Notes: generated by a model from the sequence alone, not told the origin. A DNA stretch of 64,000 bases from JAAYCB01 sp012744395 (GCA_028703175.1 JAQVNJ010000011.1:20691-84690); one strand, 5' to 3'. Counted from the first letter of the stretch, positions 26,649-35,986 are shown. Numbers and translations: made by a program.

Positions 26649-28355
26649 ATGTCCGCAATCAACTTCAACACGTCAAACCAGACGTTTCGGCAGCTTATGG
26701 GCAACGGCCTTGCCTATCGAGTGCCACGCTTTCAGCGGGACTATAGCTGGGCACAAGATGAGTGGGATGACCTGTGGCAAGACATCCAGGTCACGTTGCA
26801 CGGCGGTGAGCCTGCACACTACATGGGCTATCTTGTACTTCAGACGCAAGACAACAAGACGTTTGACGTGATCGACGGCCAGCAGAGAATGACTACCCTC
26901 AGTCTGATGGTCTTAGCCGTCCTGCGAGGACTCCAAGACCTGGTCGACGCCGGTGTCGAAGCGGACAACAACCGGCGACGAGTTGAGCAATTGCGAAATT
27001 CGTACATCGGTTTCTTGGACCCGGTGACACTCGTTCCTCAGAGCAAACTCACGCTCAACCGGAACAACGACGGCTACTACAAGGACTATCTTGTGCCGCT
27101 CCAGAAGCTGCCACAACGCGGCCTGCGGGCATCGGAGCACCTGTTGCGAAAGTCGTTCGAGTGGTTCTCCAAGCAGGTCCGCGAGACGTATGCAACGGAG
27201 CGACAGGGGGCTCTGCTCGCGAGGTTCATCGACGAGATGTCGGACAAGCTGTTTTTCACGGTGATTACCGTGACAGATGAATTGAACGCCTTCAAGGTGT
27301 TCGAGACACTCAATGCCCGGGGTGTGCGGCTATCGCCGACAGACCTGCTCAAGAACTACCTGTTCTCGGTAGTCCATCGGGAAAGTTCCCACCCAAGCGA
27401 GATCGAGACGCTTGAACGGCGATGGGAGGCAATGGTTGGCAGGCTCGGGGGTGAAAGCTTTCCCGATTTCTTAAGGGTGCATTGGAACAGTCGGAGGAAG
27501 TTCGTCCGAGAAGCTGACCTGTTCAAGACGATCCGGGCCGAGACACCGTCCAAGGCCAAAGTGTTTGAGTTGATTCGCCAGATGGAGGAGGACATCGATA
27601 TCTACGCGTCACTCTCAAACCCGGAAGATGCGTTCTGGGTGGCCGAGCAGCGGCCGCACGTGCGGGAATTGCGAATGTTCAGCGTTCGACAACCGTGGCC
27701 GGCCTTGATTGCGGCACACCGAGCCTTCGCGGCCGAGGGGTTCACCGACTTCCTGCGAGCGTGTGGTATCATCGCCTTCCGATACAACGTCATCGGTAGC
27801 CTGGCAACCAACGAACAGGAACGGGTCTACAACTCTGTGGCGTTGCGGATCGCTAGCGGGGAACTCGGATCACCGGCAGAAGCAATCAGATCGCTTGCCC
27901 CGATCTACGTGGCCGACCATTCGTTTCGGCAGACGTTCGCCGAGAAGGTGCTCCGCACGACGTCGTCGCGAAATCGACATGTCGTTCGCTACATTCTGTT
28001 CTGTCTCGAACGGCAACTGAGTGGGCAGGAATATGATATGGACAGCCCCCAGTACACGCTGGAACACGTGTTCCCGGAGAATCCCGAGGAGAACTGGCCT
28101 GGCTTCACCGATGAGCACGCAGCCGAGTTCGTGTATCGGCTTGGCAACCTCACCCTCATGGAGGCAAAGCCAAACCGGGAGGTGGGTAACGCCACCTTCG
28201 AGGCCAAGAAGACCGTCTATGCTCAGTGCCCACTCCAAATCACCCAAAAGGTTGCAGCCGAGAACACCGAGTGGAATCCCGACCGAATCGCGGAACGCCA
28301 ACGCTGGATGGCGAGGCAGGCAACTACCATCTGGCGAGTGTCACAACTGGGATGA
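26649..28355 (+). CDS. DUF262/DUF1524 protein (GmrSD-like)
   Basis: A 568-residue protein. The N-terminal DUF262 domain carries VPRFQRDYSW and the nucleotide-site motif VIDGQQRMTTL (IDGQQR at 75-80). The C-terminal DUF1524 domain has the HNH-like pair YTLEHVFPENP (H473) and RLGNLTLME near 498-506. GmrSD proteins are ATP/NTP-dependent restriction enzymes for modified (glucosylated 5-hydroxymethylcytosine) phage DNA; related DUF262 proteins occur in many defence islands, so the target is unknown here. The chain is full length and undamaged. Start ATG at 26649. Its stop overlaps the ATG (ATGA at 28352-28355) of the next gene, suggesting cotranslation. Confidence 0.85.
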   Translation: MSAINFNTSNQTFRQLMGNGLAYRVPRFQRDYSWAQDEWDDLWQDIQVTLHGGEPAHYMGYLVLQTQDNKTFDVIDGQQRMTTLSLMVLAVLRGLQDLVDAGVEADNNRRRVEQLRNSYIGFLDPVTLVPQSKLTLNRNNDGYYKDYLVPLQKLPQRGLRASEHLLRKSFEWFSKQVRETYATERQGALLARFIDEMSDKLFFTVITVTDELNAFKVFETLNARGVRLSPTDLLKNYLFSVVHRESSHPSEIETLERRWEAMVGRLGGESFPDFLRVHWNSRRKFVREADLFKTIRAETPSKAKVFELIRQMEEDIDIYASLSNPEDAFWVAEQRPHVRELRMFSVRQPWPALIAAHRAFAAEGFTDFLRACGIIAFRYNVIGSLATNEQERVYNSVALRIASGELGSPAEAIRSLAPIYVADHSFRQTFAEKVLRTTSSRNRHVVRYILFCLERQLSGQEYDMDSPQYTLEHVFPENPEENWPGFTDEHAAEFVYRLGNLTLMEAKPNREVGNATFEAKKTVYAQCPLQITQKVAAENTEWNPDRIAERQRWMARQATTIWRVSQLG

Positions 28356-29218
28356 TTATGAAATTGCAATTCGACGCCAACCAGCAGTACCAGCTTGACG
28401 CCGTGGCCGCGGTGACGGATCTGTTCGACGGGCAGCCGCAGGGAGCCCCCGAGTTTTCCGTCGTCGAGGTGGGAGATTGGGGTAGGCTGTTCGCCGGCCA
28501 GGCCCGGACGGAACTGGGGGTGGGCAACCAACGGATGCTCGCTCCCGACAAGCTGCTTGCCAATGCCCGGACGGTGCAAGCCCGCAACGACATCGAGATT
28601 GCCGACGCGGCGGTACCGCTTGAGTCCTGGGAACTGCTCGACATGGCCGCCAACGCGGCCAGGACCTGCCCTCATTTCTCCGTCGAAATGGAGACGGGCA
28701 CCGGGAAGACCTACGTCTACCTGCGGACCGTCTTTGAGCTGTCCCACCGCTACGGCTTCCAGAAGTTCATCATCGTGGTGCCGAGCGTGGCCATCCGCGA
28801 GGGTGCGCCCAAGAACATCGAGATCACGGCCGAACACTTCCGGGCGCTCTACAACAACGAGGAACTCATCAACTACCTGACGGCCTTACAGGTCGACCAT
28901 TCTGTGTACGAATACGTCGCTTACGATTCGGAGGTCGAACGCGAATTCGCCAAGCGGCTGGACGAACGCGAAGACATCAGACTCTTCGTCAAGCTGCCAG
29001 CCTGGTTCGAGATCGACACCCCCGTCGGCAAGTACAACCCCGACTGGGCCGTCCTGAAGCACGACGGCCAGACCCTTTACCTAGTCCGCGAGACCAAGAG
29101 CACGAAGGACTTCCTGAAGCTCCGCACCAGCGAAGCAGACAAGGTGCGGTGCGGGAAGAAGCATTTCGAGACCTTGGGCGTGCCCTTTGAGGTAGTCGTG
29201 TCGGCTGACGAGGTCTAA
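28352..29218 (+). CDS. Internally deleted type III restriction Res subunit
   Basis: A 286- to 288-residue protein made of the two ends of a type III restriction Res subunit, normally about 900-1,000 residues. The N-terminus (FDANQQYQLDAVAAVTDLFDG) and Walker A (METGTGKTYVYLRT, 111-124) are followed by VPSVAIREGAPKN and HFRALYNN. At about residue 166-169 (near 28855-28865) it jumps in frame to EELINYLTALQVDHSVYEYVAYDSEVE, typical of the C-terminal end, with a PD-ExK-like nuclease site (NPDW ... VRETKSTK; D229, E245, K247). The rest of the helicase and the DEAD-box region are missing. No Mod methyltransferase is nearby. The frame is intact, so a small product may still be made. ATG at 28352 overlaps the preceding stop; 28358 is an alternative. 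Confidence 0.75.
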   Translation: MIMKLQFDANQQYQLDAVAAVTDLFDGQPQGAPEFSVVEVGDWGRLFAGQARTELGVGNQRMLAPDKLLANARTVQARNDIEIADAAVPLESWELLDMAANAARTCPHFSVEMETGTGKTYVYLRTVFELSHRYGFQKFIIVVPSVAIREGAPKNIEITAEHFRALYNNEELINYLTALQVDHSVYEYVAYDSEVEREFAKRLDEREDIRLFVKLPAWFEIDTPVGKYNPDWAVLKHDGQTLYLVRETKSTKDFLKLRTSEADKVRCGKKHFETLGVPFEVVVSADEV

Positions 29219-29294
29219 TCGTTTCGCAAGCAGGCACTGAACAACATTACACCCACTTGGCCCCGAACCCTAAAAAAAGAACCTGGAGTCACCT

Positions 29295-30038
29295 ATGAGA
29301 ATTGCAGACTCGATCATGCCGAGCGCAGCGGCGCTGTTGTTGTTCGTTGGATTGGCCCTCGCGCCAGCCGCCGCTGTTTCCGCCGATGCCCCGCAATTCG
29401 TCGAGTTGTTCAATGGCCGCGACCTGACCGGTTGGGTGAACGTGAACACGGAGCCCGATACATGGACCGTCAAGGACGGCCTGCTGGTGTGCAGTGGCAA
29501 ACCGATCGGCGTGATGCGCTCGGAGAAGCAGTACGAGAACTTCATCCTGCACATCGAGTGGCGCCACATGCAGGCCGGCGGCAACTCCGGCGTATTCGTA
29601 TGGAGCGAGGGCTTCGTGCCCCCGGGGCGCAGCCTGCCCAAGGGAATGGAAGTGCAGATGCTGGAGCTCGATTGGGTCAACCTGCACCGGACGAAGGACG
29701 GCGAGCCCCAACACATCGGCTATATTTCCGGCGAGCTGTTCGGCGCCAACGGTCTGACCGCCACGCCGGACAATCCGCGCGGCAGCCGCAGCATGTCGCG
29801 GGAGTTGCGCTGCAAGGGAAAAGGCGAGTGGAACGAATACGACGTTGTCTGCGTCGACGGCACGGTAAAACTGGCGATCAACGGCAAGTTCGTCAATTCC
29901 ATCCGCGATTCCTCGGTTCGCAAGGGCTACCTCTGCCTGGAATCGGAAGGTTCGGAAATCCACTTCCGCAATCTCCGCATCCTCGAATTGCCGCCGGGGA
30001 TCACGACCGAAGAGCAGACGGCGAAGCGGATCCCGTAG
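29295..30038 (+). CDS. Secreted DUF1080 (3-keto-disaccharide hydrolase-like) protein
   Basis: A 247-residue protein with a signal peptide (about residues 1-30, ending VSADA) and one DUF1080 domain: FVELFNGRDLTGWVNVN, RHMQAGGNSGVFVWSEG, KGEWNEYDVVCVDGTVKLAING and IHFRNLRILELP. Members cleave 3-keto-glycosides or bind glycans. ATG at 29295 follows CTGGAG. It starts 76 bases after the end of the restriction island, and its base composition and codon use look like the chromosome rather than the island. Confidence 0.88.
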   Translation: MRIADSIMPSAAALLLFVGLALAPAAAVSADAPQFVELFNGRDLTGWVNVNTEPDTWTVKDGLLVCSGKPIGVMRSEKQYENFILHIEWRHMQAGGNSGVFVWSEGFVPPGRSLPKGMEVQMLELDWVNLHRTKDGEPQHIGYISGELFGANGLTATPDNPRGSRSMSRELRCKGKGEWNEYDVVCVDGTVKLAINGKFVNSIRDSSVRKGYLCLESEGSEIHFRNLRILELPPGITTEEQTAKRIP

Positions 30039-30115
30039 CGGCTGCGCGGCGGCCTCGTCGGCGCGTTTCGCCGGGCGAACGGCGCGCGCCCGGGGCCCTC
30101 GCCGCGCCGGTTCGC

Positions 30116-31510
30116 CTATTCGATCCCGTAGTTCTGCAACTTTTTGCGCAGCGTCGTGCGGTGCAGCCCGAGCCAGCGGGCGGCCGTCGCGCACTGCCCC
30201 TGGAAATGGGCCATCGACGCTTGCAGCAGCGGCGGTTCGACCAGCCCGAGAAGCCGGCCGTAGAGATTGCCCGACGCCGAGCCAGAGGCGAGCTGCGCCT
30301 CCGCCCATTGGCGAACCAGCGCCGCCAGGGCGTCTTCGCAGACCAGCGCCGCGGTTGTCGCCGACGGTGCGGGCGGCGGGAGGTGCTCGGCGGCGATCAC
30401 GCCGCCGGGCGCCAGGATCGTCGCGTGCTCGATCGCGTTGCGCAGTTCGCGGACGTTCCCATGCCACGGCAGCCGCTCCAGTTCCGCCAGCGCCTCGGGC
30501 GAGAGCCGCGGCGCCGCGGTCGAGGTCTCGGCAAGCAGGCTGAGAAAATGCTCGGCCAGGGGGCGGATGTCCTCGCGGCGCTCGCGGAGCGGCGGAATCT
30601 TGATCTCGAACGTCACGAGGCGGAAATACAGGTCGTGCCGGAAGCGGCCGCTGGCGACCATCTCGGGCAGGTTCTGGTGCGTGGCGGAAATCAGGCGGAA
30701 GTCGCTCTTGACCGGCTGGTTCGACCCGACCGGCAAGACTTCGCCCTGCTCCAGCGCGCGGAGCAGCTTGACCTGGATCGGCAGCGGGATGTCGCCCACC
30801 TCGTCGAGGAAGATCGTGCCGCCGTGCGCCTGCGCGAGCAACCCGCGGCGCGGCGCGTCCGCGCCGGTGAACGCGCCGCGAACATGGCCGAACAACTCGC
30901 TCTCGGCAAGCGCCGGACTGAGCGCGGCAATGTTCACGGCGACGAACGGGGCCTCGTGGCGCCGGCTGTGGCGGTGGATCGCCCGCGCGGCCAACTCCTT
31001 GCCCGTCCCACTCTCGCCGTACAGGTGCACGCAGGCGTCGGAAGCGGCCACCAGGGCGATCCGCTTGAACACCTCCTGGATCGCGGGCGAGACCCCCACG
31101 AGGGATTCCTCGCGGGCGGCGCTCGGCGGGGGCGTCTCCAGGAGCGTCCGGGAACTGGCCAAGGCGCGGCGGATTGCGCGCTCGGCCGTTTGCAGATCGA
31201 ACGGCTTGATCAGGTAGTCGAAGGCCCCGTTTCGCACCGCCGCGACGGCTGTCGACAACTCGCCGTAGGCGGTGATCACCACGATCGGCGCGCCGCCCAG
31301 CAATTCCCGAAATCGCGGCATCGCTTCCAGGCCGCTGATCCCCGGCAGCCGCACGTCGAGCACGACCGCCTGGGGAGGCGTTCGCCGCGCGGCCTCCAGG
31401 CCCGCTTCGGCCGACGCCGCGGTCAGCGCCTCGTGGCCCATCTCCCGCACCAGTTCCGCCAGGCCCCAGCAGATGGCCTGCTCGTCGTCGACGATCAACA
31501 CAAGACTCAT
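30116..31510 (-). CDS. NtrC-type sigma-54-dependent response regulator
   Basis: A 464-residue regulator with an N-terminal receiver domain (phospho-acceptor D52 in VVLDVRLPG), an AAA+ sigma-54-activation domain (Walker A GESGTGKE at 165-172, GAFTGA at 212-217, switch FRHDLYFRL) and a C-terminal Fis-type HTH (ATAARWLGLHRTTLRKKL). All key residues for ATP hydrolysis and sigma-54 contact are present, so it should activate sigma-54 promoters when phosphorylated. It overlaps by four bases (ATGA) with the histidine kinase gene upstream, a clear operon. Target promoters in the window were not found by eye. Confidence 0.92.
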   Translation of the reverse strand: MSLVLIVDDEQAICWGLAELVREMGHEALTAASAEAGLEAARRTPPQAVVLDVRLPGISGLEAMPRFRELLGGAPIVVITAYGELSTAVAAVRNGAFDYLIKPFDLQTAERAIRRALASSRTLLETPPPSAAREESLVGVSPAIQEVFKRIALVAASDACVHLYGESGTGKELAARAIHRHSRRHEAPFVAVNIAALSPALAESELFGHVRGAFTGADAPRRGLLAQAHGGTIFLDEVGDIPLPIQVKLLRALEQGEVLPVGSNQPVKSDFRLISATHQNLPEMVASGRFRHDLYFRLVTFEIKIPPLRERREDIRPLAEHFLSLLAETSTAAPRLSPEALAELERLPWHGNVRELRNAIEHATILAPGGVIAAEHLPPPAPSATTAALVCEDALAALVRQWAEAQLASGSASGNLYGRLLGLVEPPLLQASMAHFQGQCATAARWLGLHRTTLRKKLQNYGIE

Positions 31511-32922
31511 GGTTCTGTCCGGGTTTGAATATCGTTCTCCGTTTGGGTCAAGCGGGGCAGCCGGACGATGAATCGGGTGAGTCCATCGCGCCGCTCCCAG
31601 CGGATTGAGCCGCCATGTGCCTCGGCAATTTGCCGCGACAGGTAGAGCCCCAGGCCGGTTCCCTCCGGCTTCTCCGAGACGAACGGCTCGAACATCCGCT
31701 CGCCGAAGGCCGGATCGGGGCCCGGCCCCGAGTCGCTCACCCGCACCTCGACGTTGCCATTGTCCGGCGTCTCCAACTCGAGAACCACCCGCCGGTCGGC
31801 GGCCGCCGCGACGGCCTCCATCGCGTTGAGCAGCAGGTTCAGCACCAATTCGCGGAGCGAGTCCGGCTCTCCGCGGACGCGCACGGTCGCTTCGGGCAAT
31901 TCCGGCTCCAGGCGGACCTGCGCATGGTCGAACGCCGGGCGGACAAGGCCCACCGCCTCGGTCACGACCTGGTTCAGGTCGACGGCGGCCATCGACACGG
32001 CGCCCTTTTGCCCCAAGTGAAGGAACCGCACGACGTACGACTCCATCAGGGCCAGTTCGTGGAGCGCCGTGCTCAGCGATTCCGAATCGGCCGCAGCCGG
32101 GTTCCTCCGCTTGTGCAACTCGACCGCCAGCCGCGCGCCGGTGGCCGCATTCCGCAGGCGGTGAGCCATGCCCGCCCCCAGTTGACCGAGCATGCGAAGC
32201 TGTTCGTTGCGGCGGACCTCCCGCTCATAGCGGCTGATCCGCTCGGCCATCTGGTTGATCGAGTCGGCCAGGTCGGCCAGCTCATCGTTTCGCGCAGCGG
32301 CGGCCAGCGGCTCGAATTGCCCCTCGGCAATCCGCTCGGTCTGCGTCCTCAGCGCCTGGATCGGGCGCACCAGCCGTCCCGCCGTCAGCGTCGCCAGGCC
32401 GATCGCCAGGAGTACGGCGATCGCCCCAGAGCCGACGACCGGGGCCGCGGCCCGGCGCGCTACGGTCGACCATTGATCGCGGCCGTAGAGCACCGCCAGG
32501 AAGCGGCCCGGCGAAGTCGGCGTCGCGCGGGCGGCGGGCACGATCTGGGCGAAATAGCCGCGCCCGCCAAGCTCGATCGCGAACGCCTCGGCCAGCGACT
32601 GGATCGCGCCGGCCAGCGGCGCCGCCCGCAAGACCGCCCGATCCGCGGCGTCCAAAGCGATCGTGCCGTGGATCACCCGCCGATCCGCGTCGAGCAGAAC
32701 GAATTCCGCGCCGGACAGACCGGTCATCTGCTCCAGCACGCTCTCGGTGAGCGGAAAACTCGCCTGGACCAGCGTCCTTTGCACGCGGCTGAGTTCTTCC
32801 GCCTTGCTCTGCCCCGCGGCGGATACCGCCCAGAGGGCGCTCGCCGCGCTGGCCAGCACGATCGCCGCGATCACGATCAGCAGCATGGCAAGGAGGAATT
32901 GGAATTGAATCGGCCACCGCAT
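31507..32922 (-). CDS. Membrane sensor histidine kinase
   Basis: A 471-residue kinase. An N-terminal membrane helix (about 7-30) leads to a periplasmic region of about 125 residues, a second membrane helix near 160-182 and a HAMP linker (LVRPIQALRTQTERI). The phosphorylated histidine is H254 in GMAHRLRNAATG, a variant H box with L-R-N after the histidine. ATPase N, G1 and G2 boxes follow (NLLLNAMEAV, SDSGPGPD, GTGLGLYLSRQI). It is the cognate partner of the downstream NtrC-type regulator, overlapping by four bases. The signal sensed is unknown. Start ATG at 32920-32922; the open frame extends further but is unconserved. Confidence 0.9.
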   Translation of the reverse strand: MRWPIQFQFLLAMLLIVIAAIVLASAASALWAVSAAGQSKAEELSRVQRTLVQASFPLTESVLEQMTGLSGAEFVLLDADRRVIHGTIALDAADRAVLRAAPLAGAIQSLAEAFAIELGGRGYFAQIVPAARATPTSPGRFLAVLYGRDQWSTVARRAAAPVVGSGAIAVLLAIGLATLTAGRLVRPIQALRTQTERIAEGQFEPLAAAARNDELADLADSINQMAERISRYEREVRRNEQLRMLGQLGAGMAHRLRNAATGARLAVELHKRRNPAAADSESLSTALHELALMESYVVRFLHLGQKGAVSMAAVDLNQVVTEAVGLVRPAFDHAQVRLEPELPEATVRVRGEPDSLRELVLNLLLNAMEAVAAAADRRVVLELETPDNGNVEVRVSDSGPGPDPAFGERMFEPFVSEKPEGTGLGLYLSRQIAEAHGGSIRWERRDGLTRFIVRLPRLTQTENDIQTRTEP

Positions 32923-33330
32923 GGCGTCGAATCCTCGGCAAGAGGTGCGGCCTGGCGCTCGCCGCGGCAGGAACCAGGTTCGATGAGACGCCGCCAACCG
33001 GATCGACAAGCCTGCCGGCCAGGTCGGCGGGCGGAAGCCGCTCTCGGCAATCCGCCACGACTCCCTTCACTCTATCCTAGCAGGCGAAATCCCCGCAATC
33101 CTCAGCGTTCCGCGGGCCCCGCTCGGCGGATCGGTCCGCTCGATCAGCGCAGCGGTCGACTTCGCTGTCCGGCCGGCGTTGGGCACGCGGGCAGAAGCGA
33201 CGCGCCGCCCCAATCGTTCGGGTGCCCTCGCCTCGCCCGGTTCCCAGACTCCAGCCTGGAGACCCGCGGTTCCGCCGCCAACTCGCAGCGCCAAGCGCGA
33301 GCCTGGCAACCCGTCAGCCATCCTGGTTCC
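32923..33330. other. Intergenic region with palindromes
   Basis: About 400 bases upstream of the histidine kinase and downstream of the double hydrolase gene, both on the minus strand. It contains two copies of the dispersed palindrome family (33239-33265 and 33289-33311) but no gene. Confidence 0.5.
33239..33311. repeat. Two degenerate GGTTCCCAAGCT-type palindromes
   Basis: Copies at about 33239-33265 and 33289-33311, separated by 23 bases, with several mismatches to the 12-base arms. They sit just past the end of the double hydrolase gene. Confidence 0.75.
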
Positions 33331-35358
33331 CTATCCTTGACCGCCCTTGGCCTTGCCGGTCGGGTCGACCGGATCTAGCACGCGCACCGGCCGCGGGGCG
33401 ATCGCGCGGACCAGGTCCGGTAGATCGTACCGCTCGAGCGCCTTGGCAACGATCTGCTCAAGCTGCTGCTGCCCGCGGGGCGTTGCCACCACGTCCATCC
33501 ACGACTCGATCGCCCCGTCAATCACCAGTTCCGTGAAACGCTCGTCCAAAGCGGCCGCGTGCAGCGCCACCGGCCCGCCGCGCTCGATGCCGATCAAGCG
33601 AACATGCCCAGGATCGATCTCCTCGCGGCCCAGCAGCACGTGCAGGGCGGCCAGCACGTCCTCGGTCCGCTGCCCCGGCAGCGGGCGGCCGAGGTGAATG
33701 CCCAGGAAGGCCGGCTTATCCCGCGATTGCCTGGGCGCGGTTTCGCCCGTCCCCCGGACATCGATCGCCAGCACGGCCCGGCCTTCCCGGACGAGCGCCT
33801 CGATGGGGCCGCCGGCCGCGGCGCCGCGCTGCTTGCCGCGACCGTCGACGTACAGGACCGCCGGCAACTTGCCCTGTCGGACGGTGGGCAGGAAGACGAG
33901 TGCGGGCACGGGCGGTTCGCCCTGGCGCTCGATGCGAATCTTCTCGATCGTGTATCCCTCGCGCTTCACCACGCCAACGCTCCGCGCGACCGGCTTTGCA
34001 GCGATCGGACGGATTCCGGCCAACCGGCGGACCTCGGCGAGGCACGCATCCCGCGCGCGGTCCCGCCAGAACGCCTCCCGCTGCGGCGCCAGCTCTTTTG
34101 CTCGCTCCAGATTCAAGTCCCAGACGGTCCGATCGCCGAATTCCTTCACGACCTGGCCCGACGCGGTCACCTGCAAGGCGGCGTCCGTCTGAATCGCCGG
34201 CTCCGGCTCGGTCGCTGCGTCGTCGATGCCCTGCAACCAGCGCCGCATGAAGCGCACGACAGCCTCGCGCCGCGGCTGGGAGAAGCCGTGCTTGTCGGGA
34301 TACTCGAACAGGTCCACGCGCTCGCCCAGCCCGAGGACGCCATACAGCCGCTTGGCCTCCCGAAAACTGTCCCACGAGCCGCCGATGTCGAAGAAGTCGT
34401 GCGTGGCCGTCACGATCAGCGTCGGCTTGGGCGCCCGCATCGTGACATAATCGGCGTGGTCGATCCCCAACGCCACTTGGGCCGTGATGTTCTGCTCGCC
34501 GTCTTGCGGGCCGATCGTGTTGAACAGCCGGCTGAGCGAGGTGATGTAGCAGGACGGCGCGGCGGCCAGAATCCGGTCGTCGGTGGCCATCAGGTACGCC
34601 GTCAGCGTCCCGCCGCCGGAGTTGCCCGTGCAGCCGATCCGCTCCGGGTCGACCTCCGGTCGGGAGATCAGGTAGTCGAGCGACCGGATGCCGTCCCAAA
34701 TCCGGTAATTCGCGGCGCCCGTGCCGGTCAGGCGCGCCCCGATGTCGGTCAGCGTATGCTCGCCGGTCCCCCCGGCGATCGGCTTGCCGCTTTCATCGAG
34801 CAACTGGTATCGCTCGCCCTGGCCGATGGGATCGTAAATCAGCGCGACGAAGCCATGCCGGGCCAGCAGGATGCAGATGCTCTGATACGCTTCCGACGCC
34901 TTGCCGTTTGCCGAATGCCCGCACGGCACCAGCACGCCGGGGAACGGCCCCTTGCCCGCCGGCACGTAGAGATTCCCGGTCACGTGGTGGCCGGGACGGC
35001 TCTCGTAGAGGACCCGCTCGATCCGGTAACCCTCGGCCTGGATCGCGCCGAGGGTCTTCCCGTTAAGCGGCCCGCGCTCGGGAAACGGGCCGAGCGCGTC
35101 GCTCCACGACTTGCGGATTCGCTCGATCCGCTCACGCACGGCTTCGGGCGTCTCCAGCGATTGGACCTCCTCCCGGCGCGCATCGAGCAGCTTGTCGCAT
35201 TTCCTCACCAGGTACGCGCCGAGCAGCTCGGCGGGCTTCTCGTCGGGCGTAAGGACGGCCAGCTCGCCGACCGTTTCGGCCGGCGCGCCCGCGGCGGCCC
35301 AGGCAGTCGCAAGGACCAGCAACAACAACACGGCAAGAAGTCGGGCAGACGTACGCAT
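33331..35358 (-). CDS. Secreted protein with two alpha/beta-hydrolase domains (acetylxylan-esterase-like)
   Basis: A 675-residue protein with a signal peptide (about 1-25). The first domain (about 80-400) is a serine hydrolase of the acetylxylan-esterase/dienelactone-hydrolase type: nucleophile S247 in IGCTGNSGGGTL, an oxyanion-hole region HSANGK, an acid near TATHDFFDI and a histidine in DKHGFSQ. The second domain (about 480-675) keeps the fold (ALVFLPT, LYVDGRG, LIGIERGGPVALHAAA), but the nucleophile elbow reads G-I-E-R-G-G, so it lacks the serine and is probably inactive. Substrate is likely an acylated plant polysaccharide, by family only. ATG at 35356-35358 precedes the signal peptide. 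Confidence 0.82.
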   Translation of the reverse strand: MRTSARLLAVLLLLVLATAWAAAGAPAETVGELAVLTPDEKPAELLGAYLVRKCDKLLDARREEVQSLETPEAVRERIERIRKSWSDALGPFPERGPLNGKTLGAIQAEGYRIERVLYESRPGHHVTGNLYVPAGKGPFPGVLVPCGHSANGKASEAYQSICILLARHGFVALIYDPIGQGERYQLLDESGKPIAGGTGEHTLTDIGARLTGTGAANYRIWDGIRSLDYLISRPEVDPERIGCTGNSGGGTLTAYLMATDDRILAAAPSCYITSLSRLFNTIGPQDGEQNITAQVALGIDHADYVTMRAPKPTLIVTATHDFFDIGGSWDSFREAKRLYGVLGLGERVDLFEYPDKHGFSQPRREAVVRFMRRWLQGIDDAATEPEPAIQTDAALQVTASGQVVKEFGDRTVWDLNLERAKELAPQREAFWRDRARDACLAEVRRLAGIRPIAAKPVARSVGVVKREGYTIEKIRIERQGEPPVPALVFLPTVRQGKLPAVLYVDGRGKQRGAAAGGPIEALVREGRAVLAIDVRGTGETAPRQSRDKPAFLGIHLGRPLPGQRTEDVLAALHVLLGREEIDPGHVRLIGIERGGPVALHAAALDERFTELVIDGAIESWMDVVATPRGQQQLEQIVAKALERYDLPDLVRAIAPRPVRVLDPVDPTGKAKGGQG

Positions 35359-35986
35359 GAAACGATCTCCTGAGGTTGTTTGCGCGGAACAGTCGCGCGA
35401 GAACAATCTCGCTGCTAGACAGAGTCGATACTGGCTTCGCCGCGGTTCCCATAGAAGCAGATGTTCGGAGCGATTAGACTGTTCACGACAATCTCCGTGC
35501 TGTACGGCTTCACGTCCCGCGGTGCGGCCGAGGGGGCAGTCCGCGAGAACGGGCAAGGACTGCTGTCGCTGCGAAACCAGTCGATGCAAAGTGGCTCAGA
35601 TTGTCCCATATCGCCAAACCCGCCGCAACCACGCGGCATACGGCATACGGCATACGACATGCAGCCCTGTCGCTGCCGTGGCGGTGCGAAAAAGCCTGGC
35701 ATGGCGCCGGCGGATCGCCGTTTCAACCTGACGACCCGATCCTGCACCCGCCCCCGCGCTCGGTGGGGGACGCCCGCGCCCGCGTCCCGCTGCTATAATC
35801 GCCGGTGCCGGTACTTGCCTGAGGGCCTCGTTGTCCGCCTCCAGAGCGAAGGCGCCGAGACCCAAGGAAAGAACATCAGGATTTGAAAGGCCCGATAGGG
35901 CAGTGCCGAGTCGCGCTGGGTATCAAGAAGCTTGCCCGCTGACGGGAATGCACTTCATCGATCCGACTGCCAGGGAGGACCCCTTG
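35359..35986. other. Divergent intergenic region
   Basis: About 630 bases between the double hydrolase (minus) and SUMF1-type (plus) genes. It contains a 7-base tandem repeat at 35634-35661 and a TATAAT at 35793-35798. Several overlapping short frames exist on both strands, none with family features. Confidence 0.5.
35634..35661. repeat. 7-base tandem repeat (CGGCATA)
   Basis: Three perfect CGGCATA units followed by CGACATG, in the divergent intergenic region. Confidence 0.88.

Noticed and set aside
29432..31528. Plus-strand frame of 698 codons over the NtrC-type regulator
   Set aside because: Shadow of the minus-strand regulator with no domain of its own.
35793..35798. TATAAT as promoter of the SUMF1-type gene
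   Set aside because: It lies about 190 bases from the ATG with no -35 box; chance matches are expected in intergenic sequence.
35461..35886. Possible small gene of 141 codons in the divergent intergenic region
   Set aside because: Runs through a 7-base tandem repeat, has no family match and no Shine-Dalgarno sequence in good position.
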